DNA of 36,631 nt from Kluyvera genomosp. 1 (GTDB lineage: Bacteria > Pseudomonadota > Gammaproteobacteria > Enterobacterales > Enterobacteriaceae): the NCBI RefSeq assembly GCF_001266615.1, contig NZ_LGHZ01000045.1:1-36631 (forward strand). Reading direction: 5' to 3'. The translations under genes were made by a program, and so were the position numbers. Under the pieces are notes generated by a model. It was not told the DNA's origin. It did not search any database and saw only the letters and a program-made list of their open reading frames with translations. Below, one piece after another: positions 34,212-36,631 of this stretch. The first letter of the stretch is position 1. Each line of letters opens with the position of its first letter.

Positions 34212-35159
34212 TTACGCCACCTGATGGGTTTCCCGTAGGGCACCAGGGGGTTGTCCGACGACCCGTTTAAAGGCGCGACTGAACGCCGCCACGGAGCCAT
34301 AACCTAAACGCAGCGCCACGGTCTCGATGGCCTGCTGTTCATGGCTGATATACTGTACCGCCAGCCGCATGCGCAGCTCGCTGAGATATTTTGCCGGCGT
34401 TGTGCCGGTCGCCGCGAGGAAGCGTTCAGCAAAAACGGAGCGCGATGTCCCGGCTTCTTTGGCGAGGGAGGCCACGCTCCAGTTGATGCCTGGCTGTTGA
34501 TGCATGGCAAAAATCGCGCGGCTCAGGCGTGGATCGCGCAGTACCTGAATCCATCCGGTAGCCTTACCGCAACCGCTCTCTACCCAGCCGCGCACAATCA
34601 GCGCCGCCACCACGTCTGCCAGCCGTGCGAGGATCCCGGCGAAGCCTACCTGGCGGCCCAGCGATTCGCGTTCCATGGCGGCGAGCAGCGGATGAATTTC
34701 CGGTCGTGTCGACATTAGGCTACTGACCATCATCACTTCCGGCATTGCTTTAATCAGCGGTTGCATCCCGCCCAGTTCAAAATCCATACAGCCGGTGAAG
34801 ATAACCGCACTTTCGCCGTTGGGGCAGGTTTTACAGTGGATGTCTTGCACCTGATTACAGATAGGTTCGCTGGGTAAGTCAGCAATGGGCGTTACCACGG
34901 CGTCATCGTTGGAGAGCAGAGCGTGAGCATCGCCATTAGGAATGAACACGGCATCGCCAGTATTGAGGGGGAAGCGTGCACCGCTGTACATCCGCAAGAT
35001 CACCGGGCCACGGCTGACAAAGTGAAACTGGGCTTTACCCGCGACATTACCGAATGCCAGCCCAAACGGCGCGCTGGCCTCAATCCGTCGATAGTTAACG
35101 CCGGAAAGGCGCATTCCACTCAGCAGTTCGCTTATCAAATCAGGGGCATGGAGAGACAT
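34212..35159 (-). CDS. AraC family regulator with cupin sensor domain and cysteine cluster
   Basis: A 315-residue protein. The N-terminal half (about 1-190) is an AraC cupin domain (FHFVSRGPVILRMYSGARFPLNTGDAVFIPNGDAHAL). The C-terminal half has two helix-turn-helix units (WSVASLAKEAGTSRSVFAERF and AIETVALRLGYGSVAAFSRAFKRVVGQPPG). Four cysteines, C101, C109, C112 and C124, cluster in the sensor part (ICNQVQDIHCKTCPNGES), reminiscent of the redox-sensing AraC protein RclR, which also uses cysteines; metal binding is another option. It is divergent from an MFS exporter, its likely target. Confidence 0.85.
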   Translation of the reverse strand: MSLHAPDLISELLSGMRLSGVNYRRIEASAPFGLAFGNVAGKAQFHFVSRGPVILRMYSGARFPLNTGDAVFIPNGDAHALLSNDDAVVTPIADLPSEPICNQVQDIHCKTCPNGESAVIFTGCMDFELGGMQPLIKAMPEVMMVSSLMSTRPEIHPLLAAMERESLGRQVGFAGILARLADVVAALIVRGWVESGCGKATGWIQVLRDPRLSRAIFAMHQQPGINWSVASLAKEAGTSRSVFAERFLAATGTTPAKYLSELRMRLAVQYISHEQQAIETVALRLGYGSVAAFSRAFKRVVGQPPGALRETHQVA

Positions 35160-35170
35160 GGTGTTAACTC

Positions 35171-35216
35171 CGGACGAATTATCAATAATAAAAGATTTTA
35201 CATCATAGATCGTCCG
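35171..35216. promoter_or_regulatory. Inverted repeat in the AraC-MFS divergent promoter
   Basis: CGGACGA (35171-35177) and TCGTCCG (35210-35216) are perfect inverse copies separated by 32 AT-rich bases, so the arms are about 39 bp (near four helical turns) apart centre to centre. It may be the operator of the AraC-type regulator or a stem-loop in the AraC leader. Confidence 0.4.
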
Positions 35217-35274
35217 AGTGAGGTTTTCTATTCTTTGTGACCGTTATCTCATTTTTTTAACCGGAGAGTTACAA

Positions 35275-36471
35275 ATGGATTCATGCGCCACCGCAAGCGC
35301 GTCATTGGCACCGGCCAAACCCGCCTGGCGAGCCGTCTGGTCGCTCGGTCTGGGGGTATTCGGGCTGATTACCGCAGAGTTTTTACCCGCTAGCCTGCTT
35401 ACGCCGATGGCGTCGAGCCTCGGTGTGACCGAAGGGGTTGCCGGGCAGACGGTGACGGCGACCGCGCTGGTGGCCTTAGTCACAGGGCTACTCATCACTT
35501 CTGCCACCAAAAGTATCGATCGCCGCTGGGTACTGATGTTCTTTACCTTGCTGCAAATTGTCTCCAGCCTGCTGGTGGCGTTTGCGCCATCGTTACAGGT
35601 CTTACTGTTGGGACGATTGCTGTTGGGTGTCGCCATCGGCGGCTTCTGGGCAATGTCCACCGCCACAGCGATGCGCTTAGTGCCGGCGAAAGACGTACCG
35701 AAAGCGCTGTCGATAATCTTTGCCGGTGTGTCGATTGCCACGGTTGTGGCGGCCCCGCTTGGTAGCTATTTAGGCAGCCTGATTGGCTGGCGAAATGTGT
35801 TTATCCTTTGCGTGATTCCCGGTGTGCTGGCGCTGTTCTGGCAATTGTGGGTTCTGCCATCAATGCGTCCGGAAAACAGCGGTAGCCTCGGCACACTGTT
35901 TAAAGTGCTGCGTCGCCCGGGCATGGTGGGCGGACTGTTGGCGACGATCTTTATCTTCAGCGGTCACTTTGCCTTCTTTACTTATCTGCGACCTTTCCTT
36001 GAGACCGTAGGGCGGGCTAATGTTGAAACCATTTCGCTGATTTTGCTGGGCTTTGGCGTCGCGAATTTTATCGGTACTTCGATTGCCGGGTATCTGCTGG
36101 CGCGCAACCTGCGACTGACGCTGGCGCTGGTACCTTTTGCGATGGGCATTCTGGCGTTGACCATGGTGGCCTATGGTCATCTGGCGTTGGTGGATGGTCT
36201 GCTGGTCACCCTATGGGGCTTTGCTTTTGGACTCGTGCCTGTTGGCTGGTCAACCTGGCTTGCGACAACGGTGGCCGATGAGGCCGAAAGTGCTGGTGGG
36301 CTAATGGTGGCGTCAATTCAGCTGGCGATCAGCGCGGGTGCGGCAGGCGGCGGGCTGGTGTTTGATATGAATGGTGCCAATGGTGTGTTCACTGCTAGCG
36401 GTGTACTGCTGGTGGCGGCGATGGTGATGGTGTTTGCCGGTGTGAAGGTGAAACCTGCCGCGATTGAATAG
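35275..36471 (+). CDS. MFS exporter of the DHA1 family, NepI-like
   Basis: A 398-residue twelve-helix transporter. The segments EFLPASLLTPMASSLGVTEGVAGQTVTATA, LLLGRLLLGVAIGGFWAMSTATAMRLVPAKDVPKALSIIFAG, APLGSYLGSLIGWRNVF and FGLVPVGWSTWLATTVADEAESAGGLMVASIQLA are strongly reminiscent of E. coli NepI, the purine ribonucleoside exporter, but the N and C termini differ. It may be a paralogue with another substrate. The start at 35275 has GGAG nine bases upstream; an in-frame ATG at 35218 is unlikely. It is divergent from the AraC gene. Confidence 0.82.
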   Translation: MDSCATASASLAPAKPAWRAVWSLGLGVFGLITAEFLPASLLTPMASSLGVTEGVAGQTVTATALVALVTGLLITSATKSIDRRWVLMFFTLLQIVSSLLVAFAPSLQVLLLGRLLLGVAIGGFWAMSTATAMRLVPAKDVPKALSIIFAGVSIATVVAAPLGSYLGSLIGWRNVFILCVIPGVLALFWQLWVLPSMRPENSGSLGTLFKVLRRPGMVGGLLATIFIFSGHFAFFTYLRPFLETVGRANVETISLILLGFGVANFIGTSIAGYLLARNLRLTLALVPFAMGILALTMVAYGHLALVDGLLVTLWGFAFGLVPVGWSTWLATTVADEAESAGGLMVASIQLAISAGAAGGGLVFDMNGANGVFTASGVLLVAAMVMVFAGVKVKPAAIE

Positions 36472-36481
36472 CGAGAGGGGT

Positions 36482-36497
36482 GTGACAATTCTGTCAC
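36482..36497. repeat. Short palindrome downstream of the NepI-like gene
   Basis: GTGACA (36482-36487), ATTC, TGTCAC (36492-36497) is a perfect 6-bp inverted repeat. A related imperfect one, GTGAA and TTCAC, follows at about 36512-36528. No T-tract follows; function unclear. Confidence 0.35.
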
Positions 36498-36573
36498 GTT
36501 TATCAGTATGGTGTGAAATTCCGTTCACTTTGCGTTTTGCAGAACATGAAACAGCTGCATCAGTGAACGGGCA

Positions 36574-36596
36574 AAGGGGAGCGTCGCGCTCCCCTT
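36574..36596 (-). terminator. Hairpin at the end of a possible minus-strand gene
   Basis: AAGGGGAGCG (36574-36583) and CGCTCCCCTT (36587-36596) form a perfect 10-bp stem with a TCG loop. On the minus strand a short T-containing tail (TTGCCC) follows. It overlaps the possible stop codon of the minus-strand frame at 36595-36597. Confidence 0.5.
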
Positions 36597-36631
36597 AGCA
36601 ATGCCCGCGGCCCTGCAGCGAAATCGGTGCT
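36595..36631 (-). CDS. Possible 3' end of a minus-strand gene (runs off the right edge)
   Basis: On the minus strand a frame reads APISLQGRGHC and ends with TAA at 36595-36597, immediately followed by a terminator-like hairpin. Only eleven codons are visible, so neither coding status nor identity can be judged; the call rests on the position of the stop beside the hairpin. Confidence 0.2.
   Translation of the reverse strand, partial: APISLQGRGHC

Noticed and set aside
36482-36528. A CRP site at the end of the window (TGTGA...TCAC)
   Set aside because: The spacing between TGTGA and TCAC is eight bases rather than six, and it lies downstream of a gene rather than before one.

Overview
The window is enterobacterial chromosome. 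The left part (1 to about 15,050) carries the gene content and order of the Escherichia coli min-to-ymgE segment: minD (5' end), minC, ycgL, ycgM, ycgN, dsbB, nhaB, fadR, ycgB, dadA, dadX, cvrA, ldcA, emtA, ycgR, ymgE. The proteins are near but not identical to those I remember from E. coli, and hlyE and umuDC are absent between ycgN and dsbB. This points to a relative in the Enterobacteriaceae (Enterobacter, Lelliottia or Klebsiella type) rather than E. coli itself. The genus is inferred, not proven.

From about 15,140 the E. coli order is lost and an accessory, largely catabolic region begins. It opens with a Fur-boxed TonB-dependent receptor of hydroxamate-siderophore type (15201-17312). 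Next comes an ACS-type MFS transporter (minus strand), divergent from a MarR regulator. A long rightward gene series follows: amidase, acyl-CoA-dehydrogenase-like monooxygenase, small conserved protein, SnoaL-like protein, Rieske dioxygenase alpha and beta, SDR, ferredoxin reductase, flavin reductase, MHS-type MFS transporter, muconate cycloisomerase, muconolactone isomerase, catechol 1,2-dioxygenase. The first nine match the iac order H-A-B-I-C-D-E-F-G for aerobic indole-3-acetic acid (IAA, plant auxin) catabolism. catBCA follows in the same direction without a visible terminator.

The implied pathway is IAA uptake, oxidation by IacA with reduced flavin from IacG, processing by IacE, ring attack by the Rieske system IacCD with electrons from IacF, release of catechol, and ortho cleavage to beta-ketoadipate enol-lactone by CatA, CatB and CatC. 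The lower steps (catD/pcaD, pcaIJ, pcaF) are not in the window and must lie elsewhere if the route is complete.

Right of catA lie an orphan ProX-like periplasmic binding protein without ATPase or permease, a short secreted pilin-like protein, a SnoaL-like protein divergent from a LysR regulator, and an AraC regulator with four clustered cysteines divergent from a NepI-like MFS exporter. These have no assigned substrate here. The window ends in what may be the 3' end of another minus-strand gene.

Regulatory sites read from the sequence include a Fur box, a FliA (sigma-28) promoter for ycgR, a CRP site before dadA, several palindromic operator candidates and many intrinsic-terminator-like hairpins. 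I saw no tRNA, rRNA, CRISPR array or insertion sequence. The most interesting content is the combined iac-cat island and its unassigned regulators and transporters. The iac system itself is already known, so I do not claim a wholly new system.
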